Origin: VRUE01 sp963716735
Lineage (GTDB): Bacteria; Actinomycetota; Thermoleophilia; Solirubrobacterales; 70-9
NCBI GenBank assembly: GCA_963716735.1
Contig: OY970321.1
Location: forward strand, 248,001-312,000
Direction: 5' to 3'
DNA length: 64,000 bases
This document shows positions 32,112 to 40,068 of the stretch, in pieces. Every line of letters begins with the position of its first letter. Within the stretch, counting starts at the first letter, position 1. Under the pieces are notes generated by a model. That model saw nothing but the letters and a program-made list of their open reading frames with translations. It was not told the origin of the DNA and searched no databases. The translations under genes and the position numbers were made by a program.

Positions 32112-33209
32112 ATGTCCCGATCAGCTCTGAAGCGAATCCCGGTTGTGGTTGGCATGCTGCTGGCGCTCGTCGTGGTGGCGACGGGTTGCGGCGGCAGCGA
32201 CGACGACGGCGGTGGCGGCGCGACGATCGCTCTGTTGCTGCCCGAGAACGAGACGCCGCGCTACGAAGCGCACGACCGTCCTGAATTCGAAGAAAACGTC
32301 GAGGCGGAATGCCCAGACTGCGAAATCCTCTACAGCAACGCGACCGGCGACGCGTCCAAACAGCAGAGTCAGGCTGAAGCGGCGCTGACCCAGGGCGCCG
32401 ACGTGATGGTGCTCGACCCAGTTGACGCCAAATCGGCCGCGGCGATGGTCGAAAAGGCGAAAGCGCAGGACGTCCCGGTCCTCTCCTACGACAGGCTGAT
32501 CGAAAACGCCGAAGTCGACTACTACGTCTCCTTCGACAACGTCGAGGTCGGCGAACTGCAGGCGGAATCGCTTGCGGAAAAACTGAAAGAAGACGGCAGC
32601 CCCGAAGGCCCGATCGTGAAGATCAACGGCGACCCCGCCGACAGCAACGCCGCGCTCTTCAAGGAAGGCTCGAACAAAGGGTTCGAAGCCGCCGGGGTCA
32701 AAGTCGCCAAGGAATACGACACGCCCGAATGGTCGGCGACGAATGCCCAGAACGAGATGCAGCAGGCGATCACCGCGCTCGGCAAGAGCGGGTTCGAAGG
32801 CGTCTATGGAGCCAACGACGAAATGGCCGCCGGCTCGATCGCCGCGATGAAATCGGCCGGCATCAACCCGGGAGAAAGGCCGAGCACCGGCCAGGACGCG
32901 ACGGTCGCCGGGGTGCAGCGAATCATCGCCGGGCAGCAGTACATGACCGTCTACAAGGCCACCGACAAGCAGACGAAAGCGGCCGCTGAAATCGCCGTCG
33001 CGCTCGCCGAAGGCGAAGAATTCCCCCAGAGCGAGATCACCGAAGAAGTCGACAACGGCAAAACCAAAGTGCCGTCGATCCTGCTCGAACCGGTTGCGGT
33101 GACCAAAGGAAACGTCAAAGACACCGTGGTCAAAGACGAATTCATCACCGCCGACGAATTATGCACCGGCGCCTATGCGAAAGCCTGCAAAGAAGCGGGG
33201 ATCTCCTAG
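32112..33209 (+). CDS. sugar ABC transporter substrate-binding lipoprotein (XylF-like)
   Basis: 365 residues with a strong Shine-Dalgarno (AAGGAGGAG). Lipoprotein signal with lipobox VVATGC at about 21-26, then a Gly/Asp linker. The periplasmic-binding-protein fold shows ADVMVLDPVDAKSAAAMV, VPVLSYDRLIENAEVDYYVS and GVYGANDEMAAGSI, which resemble D-xylose-binding XylF. Glu is mostly GAA and Lys often AAA, unlike the ATPase and permease genes next to it. Confidence 0.87.
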   Translation: MSRSALKRIPVVVGMLLALVVVATGCGGSDDDGGGGATIALLLPENETPRYEAHDRPEFEENVEAECPDCEILYSNATGDASKQQSQAEAALTQGADVMVLDPVDAKSAAAMVEKAKAQDVPVLSYDRLIENAEVDYYVSFDNVEVGELQAESLAEKLKEDGSPEGPIVKINGDPADSNAALFKEGSNKGFEAAGVKVAKEYDTPEWSATNAQNEMQQAITALGKSGFEGVYGANDEMAAGSIAAMKSAGINPGERPSTGQDATVAGVQRIIAGQQYMTVYKATDKQTKAAAEIAVALAEGEEFPQSEITEEVDNGKTKVPSILLEPVAVTKGNVKDTVVKDEFITADELCTGAYAKACKEAGIS

Positions 33210-33227
33210 GGCGCGGGAGAACGGGCG

Positions 33228-34031
33228 ATGAGCTCAAACGGGGCGCTCCTCGAGCTCGATGAGGTGAGCAAGCGATTCGGCCCGGTCCAGGCACTGGACC
33301 GGGTTGACTTCGCCGTCCACGCCGGCGAGGTCGTCGGCTTGGTCGGGGACAACGGGGCCGGCAAGTCGACGCTGGTCAAGACGATCGCCGGCATCCACAC
33401 GGCCGACGCGGGACGGATGCGCTTCGACGGCGATGAGATAAAGGTCTCGCGGCCGCAGGACGCGACCCGGTTGGGTATCGCCACCGTCTACCAGGACCTC
33501 GCCCTCTGCGACAACCTGGACGTCGTCGCCAACATCTTCCTAGGGCAGGAGGAGGTCGCGCCGGGCGCGGGGGAGGTCTCGCGCCAGCTCGACGAGGCGA
33601 AGATGGAGCACCGTGCGGGGGAGCTGCTGTCCAGCCTTGCGGTGACGATTCCGAGCGTTCGCACGGAGGTCGGCACCCTCTCCGGCGGACAGCGCCAGCA
33701 GGTAGCGGTGGCGCGCTCCCTTCTCGGCGAGCCGCGGGTCGTACTGCTGGACGAGCCCACGGCGGCGCTAGGGGTGCCGCAGACCAAGCAGGTGCTGGGG
33801 CTGATCGGGCGCCTGAAAGAGCGGGGGCTGGGAGTGGTCGTGATCAGTCACAACCTCGCCAACGTCTTCGAGGTCGCCGACCGGATCGTGGTCCTGCGTC
33901 TGGGCCGAACCGCCGGGGACTTCAAGGCCGAACAGACGACCGAGGAGCACGTCGTCTCGGCGATCACCGGCATCGGCGAGGGTGGCAACGGCGGCCGAGA
34001 CGAGCGGAACGAGCGAGAGGAGGAGGAATGA
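33228..34031 (+). CDS. sugar ABC transporter ATPase, single domain
   Basis: 267 residues. Walker A GDNGAGKSTLVKTIAG (about 42), Q-loop YQDLALCDNLD, signature TLSGGQRQQVAVAR, Walker B VVLLDEPTAALG, H-loop ISHNLANVFE. XylG and RbsA homologues normally have two fused ATPase domains; this one has a single domain, as in the FrcA type, and so should act as a homodimer. It overlaps the permease start. Confidence 0.9.
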   Translation: MSSNGALLELDEVSKRFGPVQALDRVDFAVHAGEVVGLVGDNGAGKSTLVKTIAGIHTADAGRMRFDGDEIKVSRPQDATRLGIATVYQDLALCDNLDVVANIFLGQEEVAPGAGEVSRQLDEAKMEHRAGELLSSLAVTIPSVRTEVGTLSGGQRQQVAVARSLLGEPRVVLLDEPTAALGVPQTKQVLGLIGRLKERGLGVVVISHNLANVFEVADRIVVLRLGRTAGDFKAEQTTEEHVVSAITGIGEGGNGGRDERNEREEEE

Positions 34032-35251
34032 GAGGTGAGACTGCAACCGCACCGGCCCCGGTTGAGGGCTCCGGCGGTTCGAGTCTGTTCAGCCGAGAGT
34101 CCCTGCGGCGCCTCGTCCAGGGCGACCTGGCGTCTGTCCGCGTCGTGCTCGGCCTGGCGCTGATCTGGATCATCTTCCAGTCCCAGAACGACCGCTTTCT
34201 CTCCGCCGAGAACCTGACCAACCTGATGCTGCAGATCACGGCCATCGGCCTGATCTCCGTCGGTGTCGTCTATGTGCTGCTGCTGGGCGAGATCGACCTC
34301 TCGGTGGGTGCGGTCAGCGGTCTTGCCGCCGGGGTGATGGCGGTGCTCAACGTCACTCACGGCTGGAGCCCCTACCTGGCGATCGTCGCGGCGGTCCTCG
34401 TCGGCACCGCGATCGGGCTGCTTCAGGGCTCGCTCTTCAGTCGCTTCGTCATTCCCTCGTTCGTCGTCACGCTAGCGGGCTTACTGGCCTGGCAAGGGGC
34501 GCTCTTGCAGGTGCTGGGCTCGACCGGGACGATCAACCTCACCGACCCGAAGATCACCGGCCTCGCTAACACCTTCTACTCCGACGCCGTGGGCTGGGTC
34601 TTCTGCGCGATCGTAATCGCCGCCTTTGCCACCGTCGTCTTCGTCGGCCACAGGCGCCGGGTGGCAGCGGGTCTCGCCGCCGAGAGTGTGCCGACGCTCG
34701 CCTTCCGGGTGGGCCTGGTGGCGGCGATCTCGATCGCCGCCGTGGCGGTCCTCAACTCCGACCGCGGCGTGCCCCTGGCGCTGTTGATCCTGCTCGCCTT
34801 CGTCGTCGGCATGGAGTACGTCGTCAAGCGAACTCGTTTCGGGCGTCATGTCTACGCCGTCGGTGGCAACGCCGAGGCGACTCGCCGTGCCGGCGTGCGG
34901 GTCAACGGCGTGCGGGTGGCGGTCTTCGCCATCTCCGGCTCGATGGCGGCGATCGGAGGCATCATGGCGGCCTCGCGCCTATTGGCGGTAAACCAGGGCT
35001 CTGGAGGGAGCGAACTTCTGCTGCTGGCGATCGCCGGACCGGTGATCGCGGGGACCAGCCTCTTCGGCGGCCGCGGCTCGGTCTGGACCGCTCTGCTGGG
35101 AGCGCTGGTGATCGGCTCGATCTCCAACGGGATGGACCTCTTGGCCCTTTCCTCCGCGGTCAAGTTCATGGTCACCGGCGGCGTCCTGCTGCTCGCGGTC
35201 CTAGTCGACGCGATCGCCCGCCAGCAGCGCCAGGCGGCAGGGCGGGTGTAG
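34028..35251 (+). CDS. sugar ABC transporter permease (XylH/RbsC family)
   Basis: 407 residues, about ten membrane helices. Family features: NLMLQITAIGLISVGVVYVL, GEIDLSVGAVSGLAAGVMAV, the EAA-like loop GGNAEATRRAGVRVN, and GGRGSVWTALLGALVIGSI near the end. It forms the channel for the XylF-like lipoprotein and the single-domain ATPase encoded just upstream. Confidence 0.92.
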   Translation: MRGETATAPAPVEGSGGSSLFSRESLRRLVQGDLASVRVVLGLALIWIIFQSQNDRFLSAENLTNLMLQITAIGLISVGVVYVLLLGEIDLSVGAVSGLAAGVMAVLNVTHGWSPYLAIVAAVLVGTAIGLLQGSLFSRFVIPSFVVTLAGLLAWQGALLQVLGSTGTINLTDPKITGLANTFYSDAVGWVFCAIVIAAFATVVFVGHRRRVAAGLAAESVPTLAFRVGLVAAISIAAVAVLNSDRGVPLALLILLAFVVGMEYVVKRTRFGRHVYAVGGNAEATRRAGVRVNGVRVAVFAISGSMAAIGGIMAASRLLAVNQGSGGSELLLLAIAGPVIAGTSLFGGRGSVWTALLGALVIGSISNGMDLLALSSAVKFMVTGGVLLLAVLVDAIARQQRQAAGRV

Positions 35252-35282
35252 ACAACACAGCGCAATATCTGCCAGAATGTGC

Positions 35283-35288
35283 TACGGT
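35283..35288 (+). promoter_or_regulatory. -10-like TACGGT of the second antitoxin gene
   Basis: Exactly seven bases before ATG 35296. The same hexamer precedes vapB at 29040. Confidence 0.5.
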
Positions 35289-35295
35289 GGCGCAC

Positions 35296-35577
35296 ATGGG
35301 CTCGGTCGGTGTGCGAGAGTTGAGACAGAACTTGTCTCTCTACCTGAGAGAGGTGAAGGGGGGCGACAGCTTTCGGGTCACCGAGCGAGGACGCGAGGTG
35401 GCTCGGCTCGTGCCGTCCGGGCCTGCGGATTCGCCGATTGCCCGGTTGGTCGCCGAGCGGGGTGCGACGATGCCGAGGGTCGATTTGGTCGCTTTGGCGA
35501 AAGCGTCCGAGTTACCGCCCGCCGTGGGACCGCCGAGCGGTCAGATCCTCGACGAACTGCGAGAGGAGCGGTTGTAG
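35296..35577 (+). CDS. Phd/YefM-type antitoxin
   Basis: 93 residues from ATG 35296 (a GTG at 35287 is also in frame but lies inside the -10). GVRELRQNLSLYLREVKGGDSFRVTERGREVARLVP is the Phd/YefM DNA-binding half; the C-terminus ends SGQILDELREERL. A PIN toxin follows in the next frame with a one-base-shifted reading phase. Confidence 0.87.
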   Translation: MGSVGVRELRQNLSLYLREVKGGDSFRVTERGREVARLVPSGPADSPIARLVAERGATMPRVDLVALAKASELPPAVGPPSGQILDELREERL

Positions 35578-35972
35578 CCAGCCGGGTTGCATATCTGGAC
35601 ACCTCGGCATACGTGAAGTTGCCGCTTCGCGAGGTGGAGAAGGATGCTTTGCTTCGCGAGCTGGTCGAGTGGGAAGGGTTTGTTTCGAGCAGTCTCTTGG
35701 GGGTCGAGTCACTTCGCGCCTGTGCTCGCTATAGCCCCAGTTACGAACGCGCCGCCAGGGAATGGATGGAGGGTCTCGCGCTGATACCAATTGATGACGG
35801 GGTACTCGACGTTGCTGCCGAACTGGAACCAGCTGGGCTGCGAAGTCTCGACGCGCTGCATCTGGCAACCGCCATATCCCTTGGGGACGAGGTCGGCCCC
35901 TTTTTCACCTATGACGATCGCCTCGGTCGCGCCGCCGAGGAAAATGGGCTGATGGTCACTCGGCCGGTCTGA
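35571..35972 (+). CDS. VapC-type PIN-domain toxin with no canonical start codon
   Basis: The PIN fold is clear: VAYLDTSAYVKLPL, SSSLLGVESLRACARY, LRSLDALHLATAISLGDEV and FFTYDDRLGRAAEENGL. In this frame no ATG, GTG or TTG occurs near the expected start; codons run GTT GTA GCC AGC CGG GTT GCA TAT. The only canonical start in frame is at 35277, which would read through the whole antitoxin out of frame. The start given is the approximate edge of the domain. Either a rare start codon is used or an indel has damaged the gene. Confidence 0.68.
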   Translation, partial: VVASRVAYLDTSAYVKLPLREVEKDALLRELVEWEGFVSSSLLGVESLRACARYSPSYERAAREWMEGLALIPIDDGVLDVAAELEPAGLRSLDALHLATAISLGDEVGPFFTYDDRLGRAAEENGLMVTRPV

Positions 35973-35980
35973 TCTCGGTT

Positions 35981-36940
35981 TTAGCGACCGAGAAGTAGTG
36001 AGGCCCCGATTGCGCCGCCGAGGTCGCCGAGCGAGGCAACCCGGATCGCCGGAGGGCGCTCGTTGACGAAGAGGTGCACCTCCATCTCCTTTTTTAGTGC
36101 CTCCATGTAGCGGTCGCCGAAGCGGATACCGAGCCCGCCGCCGATGATCACCGCTTCGACGTCGAGCAGATTCATGGCCGAGGCGATCCCGGTGCCAAGC
36201 GCCTCGATCGCACGGTCGATCAGCTTCGTCGCGAGGTGGTCGCCGTGGTCGATCGCGCGCTCCCAGATGCCGCTGGTCAGCCGCGGTTTCCCGTGCTTCT
36301 CCATCAGCTTGAAGAGGTCGGTCTTGTGACCCTCTTCCTGCTCGCGGCGCGCCTCGGCTTCCATCGCCGAGCGGCCGGCGTAGGCCTCCATGCAGCCCCT
36401 GCGCCCGCAGGGGCACTTGGCGCCACCGCGCTTGACCACCATGTGGCCGATCTCACCGGCTGCACCGCGGCCGAGCCAGGGCTTGCCGTCGAGCACCAGG
36501 CCACCGCCGACCCCGGTGCCCCAGAAGACGCCGATCAGGCTCGAGAACTCGCGCGCCGCCCCGAGCTGAAACTCCGCTTCGGTCGCGACCTGGACGTCGT
36601 TGCCGATCCTGACCTCGGTTCCCAGTCCCTTCGACAGCGTTTCGCCGAGGGGGAAGCTGCCATTCCAACCAGGCAGGTTGCGGGCGCCGGAGACGACGCC
36701 GGTCTTGCCGTCGGCGTCACCGGGGGAGCCGACGCCGACCCCGCTCAGATCCTCGGGTTTTGCGCCGGCGGCGGAGGCCGCTTCGCGCAGCGCATCCTCC
36801 ATCGCGCGTGCCACGTCGGCCGGCCCACCAGACGTGGGGGTCGGCTGGCGCGCTTCGCCACGAACCGTCCCGTCGCCGTCGACGATCACCGTCTGGATCT
36901 TGGTGCCGCCGAGGTCGATGCCACCGCGTAGGTCGCTCAC
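35981..36940 (-). CDS. ROK family sugar kinase (glucokinase-like)
   Basis: 319 residues from GTG 36940, set by TAGACT seven bases upstream; the frame is open further but without family features. ATP motif GGIDLGGTKIQTVIVDGDG, then GVGSPGDAD, NDVQVATEAE, GTGVGGGLVLDGKPWLGRGAA, the ROK motif GEIGHMVVKRGGAKCPCGRRGCMEAYAG with its zinc-binding Cys cluster, and GGGLGIRFGDRY. It most likely phosphorylates glucose or a related sugar. Confidence 0.92.
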   Translation of the reverse strand: MSDLRGGIDLGGTKIQTVIVDGDGTVRGEARQPTPTSGGPADVARAMEDALREAASAAGAKPEDLSGVGVGSPGDADGKTGVVSGARNLPGWNGSFPLGETLSKGLGTEVRIGNDVQVATEAEFQLGAAREFSSLIGVFWGTGVGGGLVLDGKPWLGRGAAGEIGHMVVKRGGAKCPCGRRGCMEAYAGRSAMEAEARREQEEGHKTDLFKLMEKHGKPRLTSGIWERAIDHGDHLATKLIDRAIEALGTGIASAMNLLDVEAVIIGGGLGIRFGDRYMEALKKEMEVHLFVNERPPAIRVASLGDLGGAIGASLLLGR

Positions 36941-36947
36941 GTCGCCC

Positions 36948-36953
36948 AGTCTA
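36948..36953 (-). promoter_or_regulatory. -10-like TAGACT of the ROK kinase
   Basis: A seven-base spacer to GTG 36940 on the minus strand, leaderless pattern. Confidence 0.55.
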
Positions 36954-36983
36954 CGTCCGCGATGCGTCTGGGAAGCTACGCCC

Positions 36984-37571
36984 GTGAGCGAGCTGCAGGG
37001 TTGGCGACACTGGTGGGCGAAGCGGCGCTGGTACGAGCGCAACGGGCGTCTCCTGCGGCGCTGGCGGCTCGCCCGGCACGCCGCCCGAGGCGGCTTCTAC
37101 ATCCGCCGGCCGGTCGAGGGCGAGCTGCTGGAGGCGCTCGACGAGGGACGGTTGCGGATCGGCGAGGGAACCCTGCTCGAGCCCGGCTGCTGGTTGACGC
37201 TCGCCCCCGAGGCGCAAATCGAGATCGGCGCCGGCTGCTTCCTCAACCGCAACACGATGCTCGCTGCCTATGAGCGGATCGAGATCGGCGAGCACACGAT
37301 GTTCGCCAACGGCTGCTTCGTCGGCGACGCCGAGCACCGCTTCGACGACCCGGACACGCCTATCACCTGGCAGGGATTCACCAGCAAGGGCCCGGTCAAG
37401 ATCGGTTCCAACTGCTGGTTCGGGGTCAACTGCGCGGTGACCAGCGGCGTGACGATCGGCGATCGCTGTGTGATCGGCGCAAATTCCGTGATCACCAAGG
37501 ACCTGCCTTCCGGCTCGATCGCGGCGGGCGCCCCGGCCCGTGTGATCAAGCCCATAGATTTCCGTTCCTGA
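36984..37571 (+). CDS. left-handed beta-helix acyltransferase
   Basis: 195 residues from GTG 36984. After a basic N-terminal helix, hexapeptide repeats run through RIGEGTLLEPGCWLTLAPEA, IEIGAGCFLNRNTML, GSNCWFGVNCAVTSGVTIGD and CVIGANSVITKDLPSGSIAAG, typical of maltose/galactoside O-acetyltransferases. The acceptor is unknown. It is divergent from the ROK kinase with 43 bases between, suggesting a shared sugar-related context. Confidence 0.85.
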   Translation: MSELQGWRHWWAKRRWYERNGRLLRRWRLARHAARGGFYIRRPVEGELLEALDEGRLRIGEGTLLEPGCWLTLAPEAQIEIGAGCFLNRNTMLAAYERIEIGEHTMFANGCFVGDAEHRFDDPDTPITWQGFTSKGPVKIGSNCWFGVNCAVTSGVTIGDRCVIGANSVITKDLPSGSIAAGAPARVIKPIDFRS

Positions 37572-37610
37572 GTGCCTATACTGGGAAACCGGCCGTGACC
37601 CGCCAAGGGC

Positions 37611-38513
37611 ATGGACCTTCCCATGAACCTCGCATTGACTGAACCGTTGCATGCACGAGCAGGCGTGAAGTTCGTCCGCGCCAAGGACGAGCTGCGTGCC
37701 GAGCTTGCCGCCGCGCGCCGTGAAGGCCGCTCGATCGGGCTAGTGCCAACGATGGGGTACCTGCACGACGGCCACCTCTCGCTGCTGCGCGCCGCCCGCG
37801 CTGAGTGCGACGTGGTCGTGATGAGCCTCTTCGTCAACCCGACTCAGTTCGGCCCCGGCGAGGACCTCGAGCGCTACCCGCGCGACGAGGAGCGCGACGC
37901 CGAGCTGGCGAGCGAGGCCGGCGTCGACCTGGTCTACGCGCCCCCGGTCGCCGAGGTCTACCCCGACGGTTTCTCCACCAGCGTCGCGGTCGGCGGGCTG
38001 ACCGAGGTCCTCTGCGGCAACCCCTCGAGACGTGGCCCCGAGCACTTCCGCGGCGTCACCACCGTCGTCGCCAAGCTCTTCAACACGGTCGGGCCCGACG
38101 TCGCCTACTTCGGCCAGAAGGACGCCCAACAGGTGGCGGCGATCCGGCGCATGGTCCGCGACCTCGACATCCCGGTGCGGATCGAGACACTGCCGATCAT
38201 GCGCGAGCCCGACGGCCTGGCGATGAGCTCCCGCAACGCCTACCTCGGTCCCGAGGATCGCGAGCGGGCGACGGCGATCTCGCGGGGGCTACGGGCGGTC
38301 GAGCGCGTCGCCCGGGAGGACTCGCTCGCCGCCGGCATCGAGGCGGGACGGCGTGAGCTGGAGGAAGCGGGGATCGAGGCGGAGTACCTCGAGGCCCGCG
38401 ACGCGGAGAACTTGGAGCCGGTGGCCGAGCTGAACGGTCGTCCGGTGCTGATAGCGGTCGCCGCTCAGGTTGGCGGTGCCCGTCTCATCGACAACGTCTT
38501 GATCCGGTCATGA
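37611..38513 (+). CDS. panC: pantoate-beta-alanine ligase
   Basis: 300 residues; ATG 37611 or the in-frame ATG 37623. A TATACT hexamer at 37577 is a likely -10. Motifs: VPTMGYLHDGHLSLLRAA (ATP HIGH-type), NPTQFGPGEDLERYPRD, GVTTVVAKLFNTVGPDVAYF, GQKDAQQ and the MSSRNAYLG loop. It joins pantoate and beta-alanine. panD and panB follow, so all three pantothenate genes are together. Confidence 0.95.
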   Translation: MDLPMNLALTEPLHARAGVKFVRAKDELRAELAAARREGRSIGLVPTMGYLHDGHLSLLRAARAECDVVVMSLFVNPTQFGPGEDLERYPRDEERDAELASEAGVDLVYAPPVAEVYPDGFSTSVAVGGLTEVLCGNPSRRGPEHFRGVTTVVAKLFNTVGPDVAYFGQKDAQQVAAIRRMVRDLDIPVRIETLPIMREPDGLAMSSRNAYLGPEDRERATAISRGLRAVERVAREDSLAAGIEAGRRELEEAGIEAEYLEARDAENLEPVAELNGRPVLIAVAAQVGGARLIDNVLIRS

Positions 38514-38537
38514 AGGCCTGAACCCAAGAGGAGACTG

Positions 38538-38702
38538 AGATGACTGACCCCCAATCCCCGCACACCTGGATGACGCACGTGGTGCTTCGCACCTCTGCGT
38601 CCTCGGGTTTGCCTTTGCAACCAGCAAAGGCTGCACCCTGCGTCCTTGATCTGCTCGACCCCGCGCGCCCCCAGGCGCACGCGGACTGGAGGCCAGTCAT
38701 CT
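38538..38702. repeat. 165-bp inverted-repeat element, family III copy F
   Basis: About 20-bp arms (38538-38557 and 38683-38702) with three mismatches that would be G.U pairs in a minus-strand RNA. The interior matches copy E (20439-20608) at both ends with the same spacing. It separates panC from panD; its left arm carries ATG 38540 and its right end abuts the panD start. Confidence 0.8.
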
Positions 38703-38704
38703 AA
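38540..38704 (+). CDS. 54-codon ORF lying within repeat element F
   Basis: ATG 38540 has a good ribosome site (GAGGAG six bases before) that may once have served panD. The ORF ends at TAA overlapping the panD ATG (TAATG), so it may couple panC and panD translation. It lies wholly inside the inverted-repeat element; copy E also has an open frame from the same ATG, and the two share M.D...PH..MT. It could be a chance frame. Confidence 0.3.
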   Translation: MTDPQSPHTWMTHVVLRTSASSGLPLQPAKAAPCVLDLLDPARPQAHADWRPVI

Positions 38705-39096
38705 TGCAGAGGCAGATGCTCAAGTCCAAGATCCACCGGGCCACGGTGACCGACTGCGACGTCGATTACATCGGCAGCATCACGGTCGACACCGAGCTGA
38801 TGGCAAGCGCCGACCTGATCACCAACGAGCAGGTCCACGTCTGGGACATCGACAACGGCGCCCGCTTCGTCACCTATGTGATCGACGGTGAGCCGGGCTC
38901 CGGCACTATGCAGGTCAACGGCGCCGCCGCCCACCTGACCCGGCCCGGTCACAAGATCATCGTCGCCTCCTTCGGCGCCTACGACGAGAGCGACCTGGAG
39001 GCCTACTCGCCGGTCGTCGTCCACGTCGACGACGACAACGTCACCGTCGCGGTCGACAGCCACCCGGAGGTGCTGCTCGCACAGGAGGTCATCTGA
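38704..39096 (+). CDS. panD: aspartate 1-decarboxylase
   Basis: 130 residues. MLKSKIHRATVTDCDVDYIGS is the family start; from ATG 38704 the self-cleavage pair is Gly24-Ser25, the standard numbering, which supports this start. NEQVHVWDIDNGARFVTYVI, NGAAAHL and GHKIIVASFG follow. It makes beta-alanine with a pyruvoyl cofactor. It overlaps panB by one base (TGATG). Confidence 0.95.
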   Translation: MQRQMLKSKIHRATVTDCDVDYIGSITVDTELMASADLITNEQVHVWDIDNGARFVTYVIDGEPGSGTMQVNGAAAHLTRPGHKIIVASFGAYDESDLEAYSPVVVHVDDDNVTVAVDSHPEVLLAQEVI

Positions 39097-39998
39097 TGAG
39101 CGACCGTCAGCCCGTCACCCTGCCTCGCCTGGCCGAGATGAAGGCCGCCGGCGAACCGATCGTCATGGTCACCGCCTACGACTACCCCTCGGCGCGGGTC
39201 GCCGAGGAGGCCGGCGTCGACCTCGTCCTCGTCGGCGACACCGCGGCGATGGTCGTGCTCGGCTACCCCGGCACCGAGCAGGTTTCGATGGACGAGATGG
39301 TGATGCTCGGCAGAGCCGTCCGCCGGGGTGTGAAGACGCCGCTGATGGTCGGTGACATGCCGATGGGCAGCTACGAGTCGAGCAACGAGCTCGCCGTGCA
39401 GAGCGCCCAGCGCCTGGTCAAGGAGACCGGCTGCCAGGTCGTCAAGCTGGAGGCGGGGGGGACCTCGGTCGAGCGTGCCCGGGCGATCATCCGCGCCGGC
39501 ATACCGGTGATGGGTCACGTCGGCTTGACTCCGCAGACGGCGACCGCGCTGGGCGGTTACAAGACCCAGGGCAAGACCGCACAGGGCGCCGTTCAACTGC
39601 TCGAGGACGCGCTCGCACTGCAGTCGGTCGGCTGCTTCGCGATCGTTTTCGAGGCGGTTCCGGCGGCGATCACCGAGGCGATCGTCGAGAAGCTCGAGAT
39701 TCCGGCAATCGGCATCGGCGCCGGCCCGGCAACCGCCGGTCAGGTGCTCGTCTACCACGACCTGCTCGGGATCACCACCGGCCGCACCGCCAAATTCGTC
39801 AAGCGCTACGCCGAGATCCACGCGGCGATGGTCGAGGGGGTGGGCCGCTACACCGAGGAGGTCCGCACCCACCACTTCCCCGAGGCCGATCATGTCTACG
39901 GGATCGAGCCGGCCGAGCTGCAGGAGTTCCGCCGCTACCTCGAGCAGAAGGACGGCCTCGGCTCGCGGGCGTCGTGGGACTGGGAGCCGCTGCCCTGA
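39096..39998 (+). CDS. panB: ketopantoate hydroxymethyltransferase
   Basis: 300 residues. VMVTAYDYPSARVAEEAGVD, LVGDTAAMVVLGYPGT, GDMPMGSYESSNELAVQSA, VKLEAGG, GHVGLTPQ and IGIGAGPATAGQVLVYHDLL are all PanB motifs. It converts ketoisovalerate to ketopantoate with methylene-THF. It completes the pan operon. Confidence 0.95.
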   Translation: MSDRQPVTLPRLAEMKAAGEPIVMVTAYDYPSARVAEEAGVDLVLVGDTAAMVVLGYPGTEQVSMDEMVMLGRAVRRGVKTPLMVGDMPMGSYESSNELAVQSAQRLVKETGCQVVKLEAGGTSVERARAIIRAGIPVMGHVGLTPQTATALGGYKTQGKTAQGAVQLLEDALALQSVGCFAIVFEAVPAAITEAIVEKLEIPAIGIGAGPATAGQVLVYHDLLGITTGRTAKFVKRYAEIHAAMVEGVGRYTEEVRTHHFPEADHVYGIEPAELQEFRRYLEQKDGLGSRASWDWEPLP

Positions 39999-40007
39999 GG
40001 ATGCACC

Positions 40008-40051
40008 CATCCGACATTGACCACACCAGGGTGGGGTAAATGTCGGATGCG
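40008..40051 (+). repeat. palindromic repeat, second copy of the CATCCGAC family
   Basis: Perfect 11-bp arms CATCCGACATT (40008-40018) and AATGTCGGATG (40039-40049) around GACCACACCAGGGTGGGGTA. It is about 90 percent identical by eye to 4823-4870 inside ecfA. It lies between panB and the UDG gene, five bases before the UDG -10 hexamer. Confidence 0.82.
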
Positions 40052-40055
40052 CGGT

Positions 40056-40061
40056 TAGCAT
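40056..40061 (+). promoter_or_regulatory. -10-like TAGCAT of the UDG gene
   Basis: A seven-base spacer to ATG 40069, no ribosome site. Confidence 0.55.
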
Positions 40062-40068
40062 TGCCTCG

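Noticed and set aside
35277..35570. start of the second PIN toxin at ATG 35277
   Set aside because: It would need about 98 codons read out of frame through the entire antitoxin; those residues resemble no protein.
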